Below, piece by piece: positions 28,305 through 39,104 of a stretch of 64,000 bases of DNA. Position numbers and translations under genes: made by a program. Location: the NCBI GenBank assembly GCA_028688995.1, contig JAQTXB010000005.1:158725-222724 (forward strand). Direction: 5' to 3'. How positions within the stretch are numbered: the stretch's first letter is position 1; the number at the start of each line of letters is the position of its first letter. Origin of the DNA: Aliarcobacter sp. GTDB taxonomy: Bacteria > Campylobacterota > Campylobacteria > Campylobacterales > Arcobacteraceae. A model generated the notes under the pieces. It did no database searches. It was not told the origin of the DNA and saw only the letters and a program-made list of their open reading frames with translations.

Positions 28305-30353
28305 CTAAGATTCTTCACTATCTTTTATAACCATTCCTGCTTCTTTTAGAAATGGACTGGCAACAAAGGTCATCTTTTTTATTTTGTCATATTTTGCAAA
28401 AGATAAATACAAAATATCTTTAGCCCTTGTAACTGCAACATAGAATAGTCGTCTCTCCTCTTCTATGCTTCCACCTTTACTCATTAGTTTTCTATTTGGA
28501 AATCTTCCATCCATTAAATCTATTACATAAACTTCTTTAAACTCTAAACCTTTACTTGCATGAATTGAAAGAAGATTTACGCCATCGCCTTCACTCATCT
28601 CACTTCCACCTAAAATCATAGAGTTTATGAATTTTGATAAATCTTGAAAATTTCTTGATAAATTTTTCAAAAGCATCACTTTTCTATTTATTTTAGCCAG
28701 AGATTTTGTTTTTTGGCTTGGATTTATAGTTCCATCTTTTTGTGTTGCTCTTTTTGTAGATAAAAAATCTTTTAATTTAGAATACGCCATTGAAGATGAG
28801 ATATTTGATACTAAAGTTTCTGGAATTTTTGTTCTTCTTAAATGTTTCATTAACAGATAAATATCATATAAATATTTACCACCATCTACATTTAGTTTTG
28901 GATGTTTTAAAATTGGATTTCCTAAAAAAGCCTCTTCAAAATTACAATCTTTAAACTTTGAAATAGAACCTAACTCAATAAAATCATCAAAAAGACCAAG
29001 TTGTCTATTTTTGATTTTTCCATTTTCATAAGGGTTATTTATATCAGATCGAGGAGAAAAAAGACCTTTTAACAAATCTCCATCACCAAGTTTTATAAGT
29101 GCATCAAAAATATCTTTTGCAATTGCTTTTCCAATTCCTTTTCCATGCTCAACCACGTGAATAAAAGCCATCATATCATTGTGTGTGATTTGCATAACTA
29201 AAACATCTAAAATAAATTTTACTTCAACCGAATCAAAAAAACTCATTCCACCTTTTCTTTTTGCTGGAATTGAAAACTCCCTTAAATTTGCTTCGATTCC
29301 ATCTGCACTTGAATTATTTCTATAAATAATTGCAATTTCATTATGTGGAGTTGAGCTTTTTGATATTAATTCTGAGATATATTCATATTGTGAAAAAAGC
29401 TCATTAAAGGCTAATAATTTTGGTTTATGTTCATTTTCAGTTCTTACAACTTCAAGTTTTTTTTCATAAACTCTTTCATTGTACTCTATAACTTTTGTAG
29501 CTAAATCTAAAATTGGTTTGGTAGAACGATAATTTTTCCGTAAAGTAAAAACTGTTGCATTTTCATATCTTTTTGCAAATGTTGAAATAATTCCAATGTC
29601 TGAGCCATTAAAAGCATAAATACTTTGATCATAATCACCAACACAAAATAGAGATTTTGGTCTAAAAGCATCAAGAAGTCTTCCTTGAAGAGGATTTGTA
29701 TCTTGGTATTCATCTACTAAAATCTCTTTAAATTCAAACTCTTTCTCCTTTAAAGTATCTAACATAATTGTTAACAAATCATCAAAGTTTGCATATCCAT
29801 ATTTTGTTTTTAGTTCATGAAACTCAGCAACTACATCTTCATAAATCAAAGTATATAGTTCATGACTTGCATTTTTTGATTTTATCCAATCCCCAAACTC
29901 TTCACCATCATTTGAATTTAAATATAAAGAGTACATATCATATAAATATCCACCATCATAAGGATTAGCTTCATCATCCCTTTCAAAAAATACTCTTTTT
30001 TCATAGATAGATTTAAATAGTGTTTTTAATTCATTTGGTTGCTTTAGAGTTATATTTACATTTAATTCTTTTAAAAGTTTATATGAAACAGAGTGAAAAG
30101 TTCCAGCCATGATTTGTTTAGCTATATCTTTTCCAAAAAACTTAGCAACCCTTGCAACCATTTCAGCTGCTGCTTTATTTGTAAAAGTTAAAAGTAAAAT
30201 TTCACTTGGTTTTACACCACTATTTATAAGTGTTGCAATTCTTCCAACTATTGTAGACGTTTTTCCAGTTCCGGCACTAGCAATTATAAGATTATATCCA
30301 GCAGGACAAGTAGCGGCACTAAGTTGTTCTTGATTTAGATTCGATAAAGGCAT
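28305..30353 (-). CDS. UvrD/Rep-family ATP-dependent DNA helicase
   Basis: LNQEQLSAATC, IIASAGTGKTSTIVGR (Walker A), LVDEYQDTN (Walker B), LLSIHASKGLEF, EERRLFYVAVTRAK. Confidence 0.95.
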   Translation of the reverse strand: MPLSNLNQEQLSAATCPAGYNLIIASAGTGKTSTIVGRIATLINSGVKPSEILLLTFTNKAAAEMVARVAKFFGKDIAKQIMAGTFHSVSYKLLKELNVNITLKQPNELKTLFKSIYEKRVFFERDDEANPYDGGYLYDMYSLYLNSNDGEEFGDWIKSKNASHELYTLIYEDVVAEFHELKTKYGYANFDDLLTIMLDTLKEKEFEFKEILVDEYQDTNPLQGRLLDAFRPKSLFCVGDYDQSIYAFNGSDIGIISTFAKRYENATVFTLRKNYRSTKPILDLATKVIEYNERVYEKKLEVVRTENEHKPKLLAFNELFSQYEYISELISKSSTPHNEIAIIYRNNSSADGIEANLREFSIPAKRKGGMSFFDSVEVKFILDVLVMQITHNDMMAFIHVVEHGKGIGKAIAKDIFDALIKLGDGDLLKGLFSPRSDINNPYENGKIKNRQLGLFDDFIELGSISKFKDCNFEEAFLGNPILKHPKLNVDGGKYLYDIYLLMKHLRRTKIPETLVSNISSSMAYSKLKDFLSTKRATQKDGTINPSQKTKSLAKINRKVMLLKNLSRNFQDLSKFINSMILGGSEMSEGDGVNLLSIHASKGLEFKEVYVIDLMDGRFPNRKLMSKGGSIEEERRLFYVAVTRAKDILYLSFAKYDKIKKMTFVASPFLKEAGMVIKDSEES

Positions 30354-30427
30354 GGATTAGTTTGTTGTATTTTTAAAAAGTTTTATCATTTCGCAATAGT
30401 AGCATAATAGATTTAAGAAAGATTGAA

Positions 30428-30460
30428 AAAAAAGGGATGTCTGGGAACATCCCTTTTTTA
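30428..30460. terminator. Intrinsic terminator
   Basis: AAAAAAGGGATGTctgggaACATCCCTTTTTT. Confidence 0.88.
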
Positions 30461-30632
30461 CACAAGGAAACATAAAAATTATTTTGTCTAAGAAATCTAT
30501 CTTAAGCGCTCGCATAAATAAGTCGCTGCGTCAACTTATCTATAAAGAAATTTTAACAGCTTATAATTAACTAAAATCTAATCAAGAATTAACAAATAGT
30601 TAACTTAAATCTTATTTAAATCACCAACTTGA

Positions 30633-32684
30633 TTATAAAATATCTTTTGCTGGACTGTAAAAATATCCTTGACCAAAATCTATTCCTAATTTTGTTATAT
30701 ATTCATCAACTTCTAAGCTATCAACAAACTCTGCAACTGTTTGAATACCTGACTCTTTTGCTAACATTATCATTGCTTTTACAATATTTTCTGAATTTTT
30801 ATTTGTGGTTATATCTTTAATTAAACTACCATCTAATTTTAAAATATCTGGATTCATATTAAATATATGAGTAAAGTTTGAATATCCACTTCCAAAATCA
30901 TCTATAGCTAATTTACATCCATAACTTTTAATTAAGTCAATAAATTTAAATACTTCATCATAATTTTCAATCTGCTCACTTTCAAGCAATTCAAATGTTA
31001 TAAAATGTGAAATATCCCTATTAATTTCTAAAATTGAAGAGATAAAATATAATGTTGATTTATCTTTTATATCTTGATAAGAGATATTAATAGATACTCC
31101 TAAATTCTCTTTTTTAATAAATTCTATTGACTTTTCTATAACTAACTTTGTAATTTTAGGATAGAGTTTTGATTTTTTTGTAAGTTCCAAAAAGAAAAAA
31201 GGAGCAATTGCTTTTCCTTCATCATCAATAAGTCTAACTAATGCTTCATATTTAACTATATTTTTTGTTTTTAAATCAACCAAAGGTTGAAAAAATGGTC
31301 TTATTTTATTGTTTTTTAAAGCCTCTTTTACTTTTTTCAGCATATTAATATTTTCAATACTATGCTTTTTATTATTTAATTCACTTGTATAAAAAGAAAC
31401 TTTATCAAAACTATTTTTAGTTTGTAAAATTGCTAACTCAGCATTTCTTAAAAATGGTTCTTCTTGTGAAATTCCAGCTTGAATATATACAGGAAGCTCT
31501 AACTCTTCATAAATAAATAAGCTATTTTCTATTTGTGTAATTATCTCTAAAGCCATAGAATTTAAATAAAATTTATCTTTTGTTTCAACTACAATTGCAA
31601 AACAATCAGCATTCACCCTATAGATTTTTTTCTTATTTATGTCAAACTTTTTTACTCTTTTAAATATTTCACACAAAGAATTAAGAATATAATCACCACC
31701 TTTATATCCTGCAATTGAATTAATATCACTAAAATCCGTAATATCAATTAAAATTACAGAGAAATCATTGATACTTTTTGAATCTTCATAAAAAGCATTT
31801 CTATTTAATAAACCCGTTAATTTATCTGTTCTTAGAGTTTTTTGTTTCTGTTTTTCTAAATCTACAATTTTGTAAGTATCATTTTTTATTTTTATAGAAT
31901 AATAAACTATTAACAAAAAGAAAAATATATATGCAGTTAAAATAATAAGAAATAAATTTTGCATACTAGCTTTTAATTTATTAGACTCTTTATCTAAATC
32001 AATAAACATTTCATCAATAATATCATCTAATTTACTATGTTCAATAGTGTTAAATAAAATTTTAAATTTTGGTAACTCTTCATATAAAACTTTTATATGT
32101 ACAAAATTAAGTTCATACATTGGGTCTATGGATTTTGTATTTTCAAAATATTCATATATCTCTTTTGATATATTATTATCTTCATTAAAATTATTCTTAG
32201 CACTCATAAAACGAGTTAATATTTGAATATATTTTTCTCCATATATTTTTTCATATTTTCCCAAATCTCTTAAATTTCTCTCCAGAATAAATAGTGAATT
32301 TTTAATTTTCGCATTAATCATCAAAAAGCTATATGTATTTTCTGTAACCAATGTATATTCATTTTCAAATTGGGAAAAATCTTTATATACAATTGGGAAA
32401 TTATCTTTTAACTCTTTTTTATTATCTAAATCTTTTATATGTAAATTTGTGTGTTTTAAATGCTCAACAATATTATCATTACTAAAACGTAAAAAAATTA
32501 TTGATTGCTTTAAAATATTTAAATGTTGGTGCCAATTTAATCGTAACTCATTTATATTTTGAGTCATATCATAATAGTTGTTATTAAATCTATCTAATCT
32601 AGATTTGAAATCAAATGATAAATATAAAACAACAAAAAATGAACAAATTATTGTAAAAAGTCTAAAATCAAATTTGTTAATCAT
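30633..32684 (-). CDS. Membrane GGDEF(degenerate)-EAL protein, likely c-di-GMP phosphodiesterase
   Basis: Two TM helices flanking a sensor; GGDEF-site text RVNADCFAIVV; intact KYEALVRLID, AIDDFGSGYSNF. Confidence 0.92.
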   Translation of the reverse strand: MINKFDFRLFTIICSFFVVLYLSFDFKSRLDRFNNNYYDMTQNINELRLNWHQHLNILKQSIIFLRFSNDNIVEHLKHTNLHIKDLDNKKELKDNFPIVYKDFSQFENEYTLVTENTYSFLMINAKIKNSLFILERNLRDLGKYEKIYGEKYIQILTRFMSAKNNFNEDNNISKEIYEYFENTKSIDPMYELNFVHIKVLYEELPKFKILFNTIEHSKLDDIIDEMFIDLDKESNKLKASMQNLFLIILTAYIFFFLLIVYYSIKIKNDTYKIVDLEKQKQKTLRTDKLTGLLNRNAFYEDSKSINDFSVILIDITDFSDINSIAGYKGGDYILNSLCEIFKRVKKFDINKKKIYRVNADCFAIVVETKDKFYLNSMALEIITQIENSLFIYEELELPVYIQAGISQEEPFLRNAELAILQTKNSFDKVSFYTSELNNKKHSIENINMLKKVKEALKNNKIRPFFQPLVDLKTKNIVKYEALVRLIDDEGKAIAPFFFLELTKKSKLYPKITKLVIEKSIEFIKKENLGVSINISYQDIKDKSTLYFISSILEINRDISHFITFELLESEQIENYDEVFKFIDLIKSYGCKLAIDDFGSGYSNFTHIFNMNPDILKLDGSLIKDITTNKNSENIVKAMIMLAKESGIQTVAEFVDSLEVDEYITKLGIDFGQGYFYSPAKDIL

Positions 32685-33616
32685 TATCTATTCTCAAAAT
32701 TTTTAGGTATTTCACCAGTCAAAGTTTTCAAAAAGCTTTCAATATCGTTTATTTCATTTTCTTCTAAAACAACTCCAATATTAAAATATGCCATTGTATA
32801 TATTGTATCTTTTAAAGAGGCTACACTTCCATCATGAAAATATGGAGAAGTTTTTTCAACATTTCTAAGACTTGGAACTTTATATACATTAATATCTTCA
32901 ACATTGTTAGTAAGAGAAAATCTATCTTGCCATTGGGAATCTCTTTTTTGCTCATATTTAATAACTGAACCAAATTTTTGATAAGAGTTTCCACCAATAT
33001 TTATCCCATTATGACAAGATACACAACCATACGAGATAAAAAGTTCCATGCCATTTTTTTCATTTTCATCTAATTCAACTTCGTTTCTTAAATATTTATC
33101 AAATTTAGAATTTACAGAAATAAGAGTTTTTTCATACTCAATAATTGCATCAAGCATCTTTTCAAAGCTTGGGTTTTGATTATATGCTTTTTTAAATAAT
33201 TTTTGATATTTTTCTGAAGTAATTAATCGCCCTTCTATAATTTCTTTTGAACTTGCCATCTCTATATCATTAATGAGTGGCCCACTTATCATTTGTTCTC
33301 TTAATGTTTTACTTCTACCATTCCAAAAATATGCTAAATTGTAAGGTAAATTAAATACACTAAGTGCATTCATATTTCCTTCTTTGCCATCATGACCAAT
33401 ACTAAACTGTTTTGTATCAGCCCCATAATTGTCATGGCATGAATAACAAGAAGTATCTTGATTTTTTGATAATATTTTATCGTAGAAGAGTTCTTTCCCT
33501 AAATTAACAATATTCTCATTATAGTTTTCAACGAGAGGTAAAGGTTTAAATAAATCCTGTGCTTGGCAAATAGATACAATTGCAAGTAATGTTATTTTTA
33601 ATAATACAATTTTCAC
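32684..33616 (-). CDS. Di-heme cytochrome c peroxidase (CcpA/MauG type)
   Basis: CYSCHD and CVSCHN heme motifs; LGKELFYDKILSKNQDTSC; VPSLRNVEKTSPYFHDGSVASL. Confidence 0.93.
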   Translation of the reverse strand: MKIVLLKITLLAIVSICQAQDLFKPLPLVENYNENIVNLGKELFYDKILSKNQDTSCYSCHDNYGADTKQFSIGHDGKEGNMNALSVFNLPYNLAYFWNGRSKTLREQMISGPLINDIEMASSKEIIEGRLITSEKYQKLFKKAYNQNPSFEKMLDAIIEYEKTLISVNSKFDKYLRNEVELDENEKNGMELFISYGCVSCHNGINIGGNSYQKFGSVIKYEQKRDSQWQDRFSLTNNVEDINVYKVPSLRNVEKTSPYFHDGSVASLKDTIYTMAYFNIGVVLEENEINDIESFLKTLTGEIPKNFENR

Positions 33617-33691
33617 TATTACCTTCCTTATAGGATTTTGAAGCGCTATAGTATATTATTTTATTTATTAAAACTCTAAATAAAAAATTAT

Positions 33692-34252
33692 TTATTTAAT
33701 TGTAGTATACCTTATTTTTTGTTGTTGTAGTTTGAAATATGCAATTACAATTATAAAAACAATATAAATATATTGAATTATACTTAATGCTTTTTGAGCC
33801 ATAATCCAATGAATTGTAATAAGAAGTAAAGAAAGATATACTAATTTATGATATTTATTATATTTTCTAAAAAGAGCTTTTGTTGATGTAATTGCCATAA
33901 ATAGAACAATAGAAAAAGCTATCATTCCTAAATAAATAAAAGGTTTATCAACTGTCTCTTTTATAATAAAACTAAAATCAAAAGAAGCATCTAAAACTAT
34001 AAAATTCAACAGATGCAAAAGTGCATAAAAAAAACCTAAAAGCCCAATCTCTTTTCTATATTTGATTAGATTTATTTTTTCTCTTATCATAGAAAGAGTT
34101 ATAGATACAAATATAATAACAGTGGCACCTGCACCAGTTATTGTATAAATATATTTTATTGGGTCACTTACATCATCAAAAATAAATAATCTAAGCAACA
34201 AATAAACTATTGGTAAAAAAGCAATTAAATAAATAGAAAATCTTATCATCAT
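33692..34252 (-). CDS. msrQ: MsrQ heme-binding membrane subunit
   Basis: Six-TM ferric-reductase-like protein directly next to MsrP with 4-nt overlap. Confidence 0.85.
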   Translation of the reverse strand: MMIRFSIYLIAFLPIVYLLLRLFIFDDVSDPIKYIYTITGAGATVIIFVSITLSMIREKINLIKYRKEIGLLGFFYALLHLLNFIVLDASFDFSFIIKETVDKPFIYLGMIAFSIVLFMAITSTKALFRKYNKYHKLVYLSLLLITIHWIMAQKALSIIQYIYIVFIIVIAYFKLQQQKIRYTTIK

Positions 34253-35208
34253 ATAAACTTTGTTAAATCCATACCAGAATAAAGAGAACCTACTTCATTC
34301 TCGTAGCCATTAAACATTAAGGTATTTTGTTTTAGAAAACTTCCTAAAACTCTCTCTTTTTTTTGAGACCATCTTGGATGATCAACATTTGGATTTACAT
34401 TTGCATAAAAACCATACTCTTTTGGATTTTGAACTTGCCAAGTATTTAAAGGCTCTTTTTCTACAAAAGAGATTTTAACTATTGATTTTATAGATTTAAA
34501 TCCATATTTCCAAGGAACCACAAGTCTAATTGGTGCACCATTTTGTTTTGGCATTAAATCCCCATAAAGTCCAATTGCTAAAAAAGATAAATCATTCATA
34601 GCCTCATCAATTCTAAGCCCTTCAACATAAGGATAATCCAAAGCTGCAAAAACTCCTCTTTTTTGGTCAGGAAAACTTGAAGAATCAACTAAAGTTTCAA
34701 ATCTAACATATTTAGCACCTGAAAGTGGTTTAACTTTTTTTATTAAAGAGCTAAGTGTATAACCATTCCAAGGAACAACCATACTCCAACCCTCAACACA
34801 TCTAAATCTATAAATTCTCTCTTCAAGTGTTAACATCTTTTTTAAGTCATCTAAGTTAAGCTCCATTGGATTTTCAACTAAACCATCAATTGTGATTTTC
34901 CAATTCTCAGTTTTTAAAGTATGAGCCATATTTTTTACAGCACTTTGATTTGTAGTGAATTCATAAAAATTATTATGTGAAGTTATTTGTTCAAAAGTAT
35001 TTAATTTTAGATTATTTTTATTCTCATCTTTTAGAAAATCAAGGGTAATTTTTGGCAGATTTTCTTGGGCTAAAAGTTCCATAAGAGAACCACTTGCAAC
35101 CAACGAAGCAGCACCAAGTTTTATAAAACTTCTTCTTTTTTCAAATAGCTCTTTTGGTGTAACTTCATTTTGTAAAATTTCCCAAGATTTCTTTTTAATA
35201 ATATTCAT
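34249..35208 (-). CDS. msrP: MsrP protein-methionine-sulfoxide reductase catalytic subunit
   Basis: Tat [51 protein letters not shown]. Confidence 0.95.
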   Translation of the reverse strand: MNIIKKKSWEILQNEVTPKELFEKRRSFIKLGAASLVASGSLMELLAQENLPKITLDFLKDENKNNLKLNTFEQITSHNNFYEFTTNQSAVKNMAHTLKTENWKITIDGLVENPMELNLDDLKKMLTLEERIYRFRCVEGWSMVVPWNGYTLSSLIKKVKPLSGAKYVRFETLVDSSSFPDQKRGVFAALDYPYVEGLRIDEAMNDLSFLAIGLYGDLMPKQNGAPIRLVVPWKYGFKSIKSIVKISFVEKEPLNTWQVQNPKEYGFYANVNPNVDHPRWSQKKERVLGSFLKQNTLMFNGYENEVGSLYSGMDLTKFI

Positions 35209-35274
35209 TAAATACCCTTTTTTATAATTTCCATATTATAGATATTTTATATAAAGGGTACGTTTAGTTTAAAA

Positions 35275-36468
35275 CTATTTTCCCTTTATCAAAATGGTAA
35301 TATATTTACTTGACCACAAAAGTAAAACAATCAATAATAAGCTAACTGTTAGATTTACAAAAAATATATAATCCAATTCAAAGTTTGGGATAAATGAAGT
35401 AAATATTCTTAGTATTGTCACTATTTGAACACATATAAATATAAATGTAGCAAAATTATTTGCATGAATCATACTTCCTGAATGTCCTAAAATAACCCTA
35501 GTTCCAAAACCAACAAGCATAGTAATAAAATATCCTAAAGCTAAAGTGTGAATTACAGCTTTTTCAAAAATAATATTTGGGTCATAAAATACCATTAATC
35601 CTTGAAGAATAGAGATAAAAAATGCAATTGGAATCCAATAAAGTCCAAAAAATAAAATCCACATTATTGAAGGAACTTTAAATATTGGAAGTTTCCATTT
35701 AATTAGCTCTTTTGTAATAATTATAAACAAAGGAATATCTGCTATTAGATTTATTCTTGCATTGTCAAAAGATAAAAGAATAACTTTTAATACTAAAAAA
35801 CCAAACACTAAAAATAAAAGATTTTCACTTTTATTAATTTTATATGTTGCATCTTTTGCTGTTGTAAAAAAAGGAATCATTCTTTGTGAAATTGTAAAAA
35901 TTATCATAAAAATAAATAGATAAAATCCACCATTAATAGCAATTCTTGAAACTTCATAAGAGTAAGTAAAATCTAAATTGGAGATTATAAATAAAACATG
36001 AAAAATAAGTCCTGTAGAAAATGCAATTAAAACCCATTTTGTATCTTCTTTTATTTTTACAGCACTTTTTTTATGAATTAAATAAAGTAATCTAAAACTA
36101 AAAACTTGAGCTATAAGCATCATTATTTGGAAAACAAAAGTGATTTTAGAATAAAAAATTAGCGTTAAAAGAATCCCAAAAGAAGCAATAAAATACAATA
36201 AGAATTGATTCATATAAACTTCTGTTTTTATCTCAGCTTGAGCTAAAAATCGAGGAAAAACAACAAATAAAAATCCTAAAAAGAATTGAATAAAAACAAC
36301 AAACACCATACTATAAGCATGAAATGTTAAAACTGTACTATCTAATGTTAAAATATTTGAATATGAAGCAATAAATAAAAACATAAAAAGTGTAAAGAAT
36401 AAAATACCACTTGTAAAAAATGGTTGATGTGGTTGAGAAGAGAACTTCTTATACCAAGTAGACAACAT
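35275..36468 (-). CDS. NnrS family membrane protein
   Basis: 397 aa, ~12 TM; HQPFFTSG N-terminus, RVILGHSGSMI motif. Confidence 0.88.
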   Translation of the reverse strand: MLSTWYKKFSSQPHQPFFTSGILFFTLFMFLFIASYSNILTLDSTVLTFHAYSMVFVVFIQFFLGFLFVVFPRFLAQAEIKTEVYMNQFLLYFIASFGILLTLIFYSKITFVFQIMMLIAQVFSFRLLYLIHKKSAVKIKEDTKWVLIAFSTGLIFHVLFIISNLDFTYSYEVSRIAINGGFYLFIFMIIFTISQRMIPFFTTAKDATYKINKSENLLFLVFGFLVLKVILLSFDNARINLIADIPLFIIITKELIKWKLPIFKVPSIMWILFFGLYWIPIAFFISILQGLMVFYDPNIIFEKAVIHTLALGYFITMLVGFGTRVILGHSGSMIHANNFATFIFICVQIVTILRIFTSFIPNFELDYIFFVNLTVSLLLIVLLLWSSKYITILIKGK

Positions 36469-36484
36469 AATTTCTCCTAAAAAT

Positions 36485-36513
36485 AAGCCACTTTAAAAAA
36501 AGTGGCTTTTTGA
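36485..36513. terminator. Intrinsic terminator
   Basis: AAGCCACTTTaaaaaaAGTGGCTTTTT. Confidence 0.8.
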
Positions 36514-36567
36514 TTTTGAGAAATTATATCAATTATAAAAGTCTAAAACCTTGATTGTAAACAAGAG

Positions 36568-37311
36568 TTATTTATATACTGTACCTTTTAAATTATCATA
36601 AGCTTTACACGCTTCTTGAAGATTCATACCACAAGCCTTTGTAAATAGTTCAAGAGCTTTGATATTATCTTTTCTATAATATTCATCTTCAATATACATA
36701 ATTCCAAGATTATAACAAGCTTTTGCATACCCTAAATCACAAGATTTTGTATAAAGGAGAGCTGATCTTCCTAGATTCTTTTCAACTCCATCTGCATTAT
36801 TGTATCTAACAGCTAAATTATAACAAGCTTTTGAATGGTCTAAATTACAAGCTTTTGTCAGATAATCTACAGTTTTGAAAGTATCTTTTTCAACTCCATC
36901 TCCAACAGAAAACATATTTGAAATGTTATAACATGAAGCTGCTAATCCAGCCTCACAAGTTTTTTCGTATAAACTTAACGCTTTTTTTGCATCTAATCTA
37001 ACCCCATAACCCTTTTGGTACATATAAGCTAAATTATAACAAGCTTTATCATGACCATCATCACAAGCTTTAGCAAAAGCTTCTGCAGCTTTAAAATATT
37101 CTTGTTCAACATTTGTTCCATTATAATACATAAGTCCTAGATTGTAACATCCAGAAGAGGCACCATTATCACAGGCTTTTTTAAATATTTCGATAGCTTG
37201 TTCGTTATTTCCATTTTGATATTCCACATAACCATCATTCACAGCCGCTGCAAATAAAGATTGTAGACCTAACAAAAAAAACAGTGTAATTTTTAATGAT
37301 TTTTTTAACAT
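36568..37311 (-). CDS. Exported Sel1-like/Hcp-type cysteine-rich repeat protein
   Basis: Signal peptide plus ~36-aa repeats (ACDxGxxxxCYNLGxMYxxGxGVxxD). Confidence 0.93.
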   Translation of the reverse strand: MLKKSLKITLFFLLGLQSLFAAAVNDGYVEYQNGNNEQAIEIFKKACDNGASSGCYNLGLMYYNGTNVEQEYFKAAEAFAKACDDGHDKACYNLAYMYQKGYGVRLDAKKALSLYEKTCEAGLAASCYNISNMFSVGDGVEKDTFKTVDYLTKACNLDHSKACYNLAVRYNNADGVEKNLGRSALLYTKSCDLGYAKACYNLGIMYIEDEYYRKDNIKALELFTKACGMNLQEACKAYDNLKGTVYK

Positions 37312-37376
37312 GATTTACTCCTACTAATAAATTTAGTGTGAGTTATTATACTACTTATTTAGATAAAAAAGAGAAT

Positions 37377-37405
37377 AAAAAGCCACAAAAGTGGCTTTTT
37401 AAAAG
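37377..37405 (-). terminator. Intrinsic terminator downstream of tpx
   Basis: AAAAAGCCACaaaaGTGGCTTTTT. Confidence 0.75.
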
Positions 37406-37413
37406 ATTAAAGA

Positions 37414-37962
37414 TTAGTGGCAACCGCAACCAGTTCCACAAGAACCAGAAGATGCTACAACACCATTAGCCGCTGCTAATGCTGCTTCATAATTTGGCTC
37501 TTCAGTAATTTCAGGACAAATTTCTTTATAAGTAATAATTCCTTTTGCATCAATTACAAATACTGCTCTACAAGCAACACCAGCTAATGCTCCTGAAGAG
37601 ATTAGAACTCCATAAGATTTAGCGAAAGCTTTTGCTCTGAAATCTGAACCAACAGTTAAGTTCTCGATTCCTTCAGTTGTACAAAATCTTTTCATTGCAA
37701 ATGGTAAATCCATAGAAACTACGATTACTTCTGCATTTTCAATTTTTGCTGCTGCTTCATTGAATTTTCTAGTTTCAGCTGCACATACTGCTGTATCTAA
37801 AGAAGGAACTACAACTACGATTTGAGTTTTACCTTTTCCTCCACCAACTTGAACATCTGATAAATCTTGTGCTACTACAGTTACAACTGGTGCAATATCT
37901 CCAACTTTTACATCTGTTCCACTTAAAGTTACTTCATTACCTTTTAATTTTGTTGTTGCCAT
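37414..37962 (-). CDS. tpx: Thiol peroxidase (Tpx-type peroxiredoxin) with Cys-rich tail
   Basis: VVVPSLDTAVCAAETRKFN, MDLPFAMKRFCTTEG; ends ...SSGSCGTGCGCH. Confidence 0.93.
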   Translation of the reverse strand: MATTKLKGNEVTLSGTDVKVGDIAPVVTVVAQDLSDVQVGGGKGKTQIVVVVPSLDTAVCAAETRKFNEAAAKIENAEVIVVSMDLPFAMKRFCTTEGIENLTVGSDFRAKAFAKSYGVLISSGALAGVACRAVFVIDAKGIITYKEICPEITEEPNYEAALAAANGVVASSGSCGTGCGCH

Positions 37963-38066
37963 TATTATTTTCCTTTAATTTATTTAAATTTATACGAAAT
38001 TATAATCAAATAGGATAAATTTACTCTTAATTATTTGCAATCAAGATGTAATTATTTTATCTGTTA

Positions 38067-38906
38067 CTATTTAACTCTAATACCATCTTCTTCAAGGATA
38101 ATTTTATCCTCACTTATTAGTTTTGTCAATGATGCTTTGAAAGCTTTTTTACTAATTCCAAAGACTCTGTGTATATCGTCTGCTTCACTTTTATATGTAA
38201 AATCTAATTTTCCACCATTTTGAACTAATATATCAAAAACTTTATCTCCTGATGGTTTTTCACCAATTTTTTGTAAAGATATATCTATTTTATTATCATC
38301 TCTAATATTTTTTACATAAGCTCTTTTTTTATCGCCAATTTTTAAATTTTCAAAGATTTCTGTGTGATAAATCATTCCATCGTAAGAGTTATTTACTATA
38401 ACTTTATATCCAAGTGGTGTTTTTGAATAAAGTATAATCTCAACCTCAGCATTTTTTTCTAAATCTTTTATCTCTTTTAATAAATCATACTTTTCTGAAG
38501 CTATTAATCTATTAGTTCTTTCATCAAGTTGAAGTTGTAAAACTTTTCTATTACCAATAGTGTAAGTTCCCTTTTGTTTATTTTTAGGAACCAAAATATG
38601 TTTAGGTAATCCAATATCCACAAAAGAGCCAAATTTCATAGAATCAACAATCTCTAAAGAAGCAAATTCATATAAATATACATAAGGTTTTAACGTAGTA
38701 GCTACCAGTCTATCTTCACTATCTGTATATATAAATACATCAAGAAAACTGCCTATTTCCATAGACTTTGTGACATAGGCATTTGGAAGTAAAACTTCTG
38801 TTTGGTCATCACTAATTAGATAGATTCCAGGTTCGCTAACTCTATTAACTGCAAGAGTATTTAACTCACCCACGTAAATGTGTTCATTTATTTGTTTTTC
38901 ATTCAT
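38067..38906 (-). CDS. S1 RNA-binding-domain protein, CvfB family
   Basis: ORF 38067..38954; probable start 38906 (MNEKQINEHIYVGE). S1-type repeats (MKFGSFVDIGLPKHILVPKNKQ) and C-terminal winged helix (GKLDFTYKSEADDIHRVFGISKKAFK). Confidence 0.82.
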   Translation of the reverse strand: MNEKQINEHIYVGELNTLAVNRVSEPGIYLISDDQTEVLLPNAYVTKSMEIGSFLDVFIYTDSEDRLVATTLKPYVYLYEFASLEIVDSMKFGSFVDIGLPKHILVPKNKQKGTYTIGNRKVLQLQLDERTNRLIASEKYDLLKEIKDLEKNAEVEIILYSKTPLGYKVIVNNSYDGMIYHTEIFENLKIGDKKRAYVKNIRDDNKIDISLQKIGEKPSGDKVFDILVQNGGKLDFTYKSEADDIHRVFGISKKAFKASLTKLISEDKIILEEDGIRVK

Positions 38907-39104
38907 TTTGGTTTTTCCGTTTCTATTTTTTGTTTTATCGCAGATTATAGCCAAATAATCCTTTTTAGTTATTTTCTTCCCCTTTTTCTCTGATATGCAG
39001 AAATATTAAACTTTTTTAACTATTTTAATATGAAAAAATGTCATATATTGTGCTACAAGTTTCTTAATTAAAGAGGTTATTATTTATTTTTGAGTTTTTT
39101 TATA

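Noticed and set aside
36568-37311. Sel1 repeat DNA as a tandem repeat locus
   Set aside because: Periodicity is at protein level (~36 aa) with diverged codons; explained by the Sel1/Hcp family.
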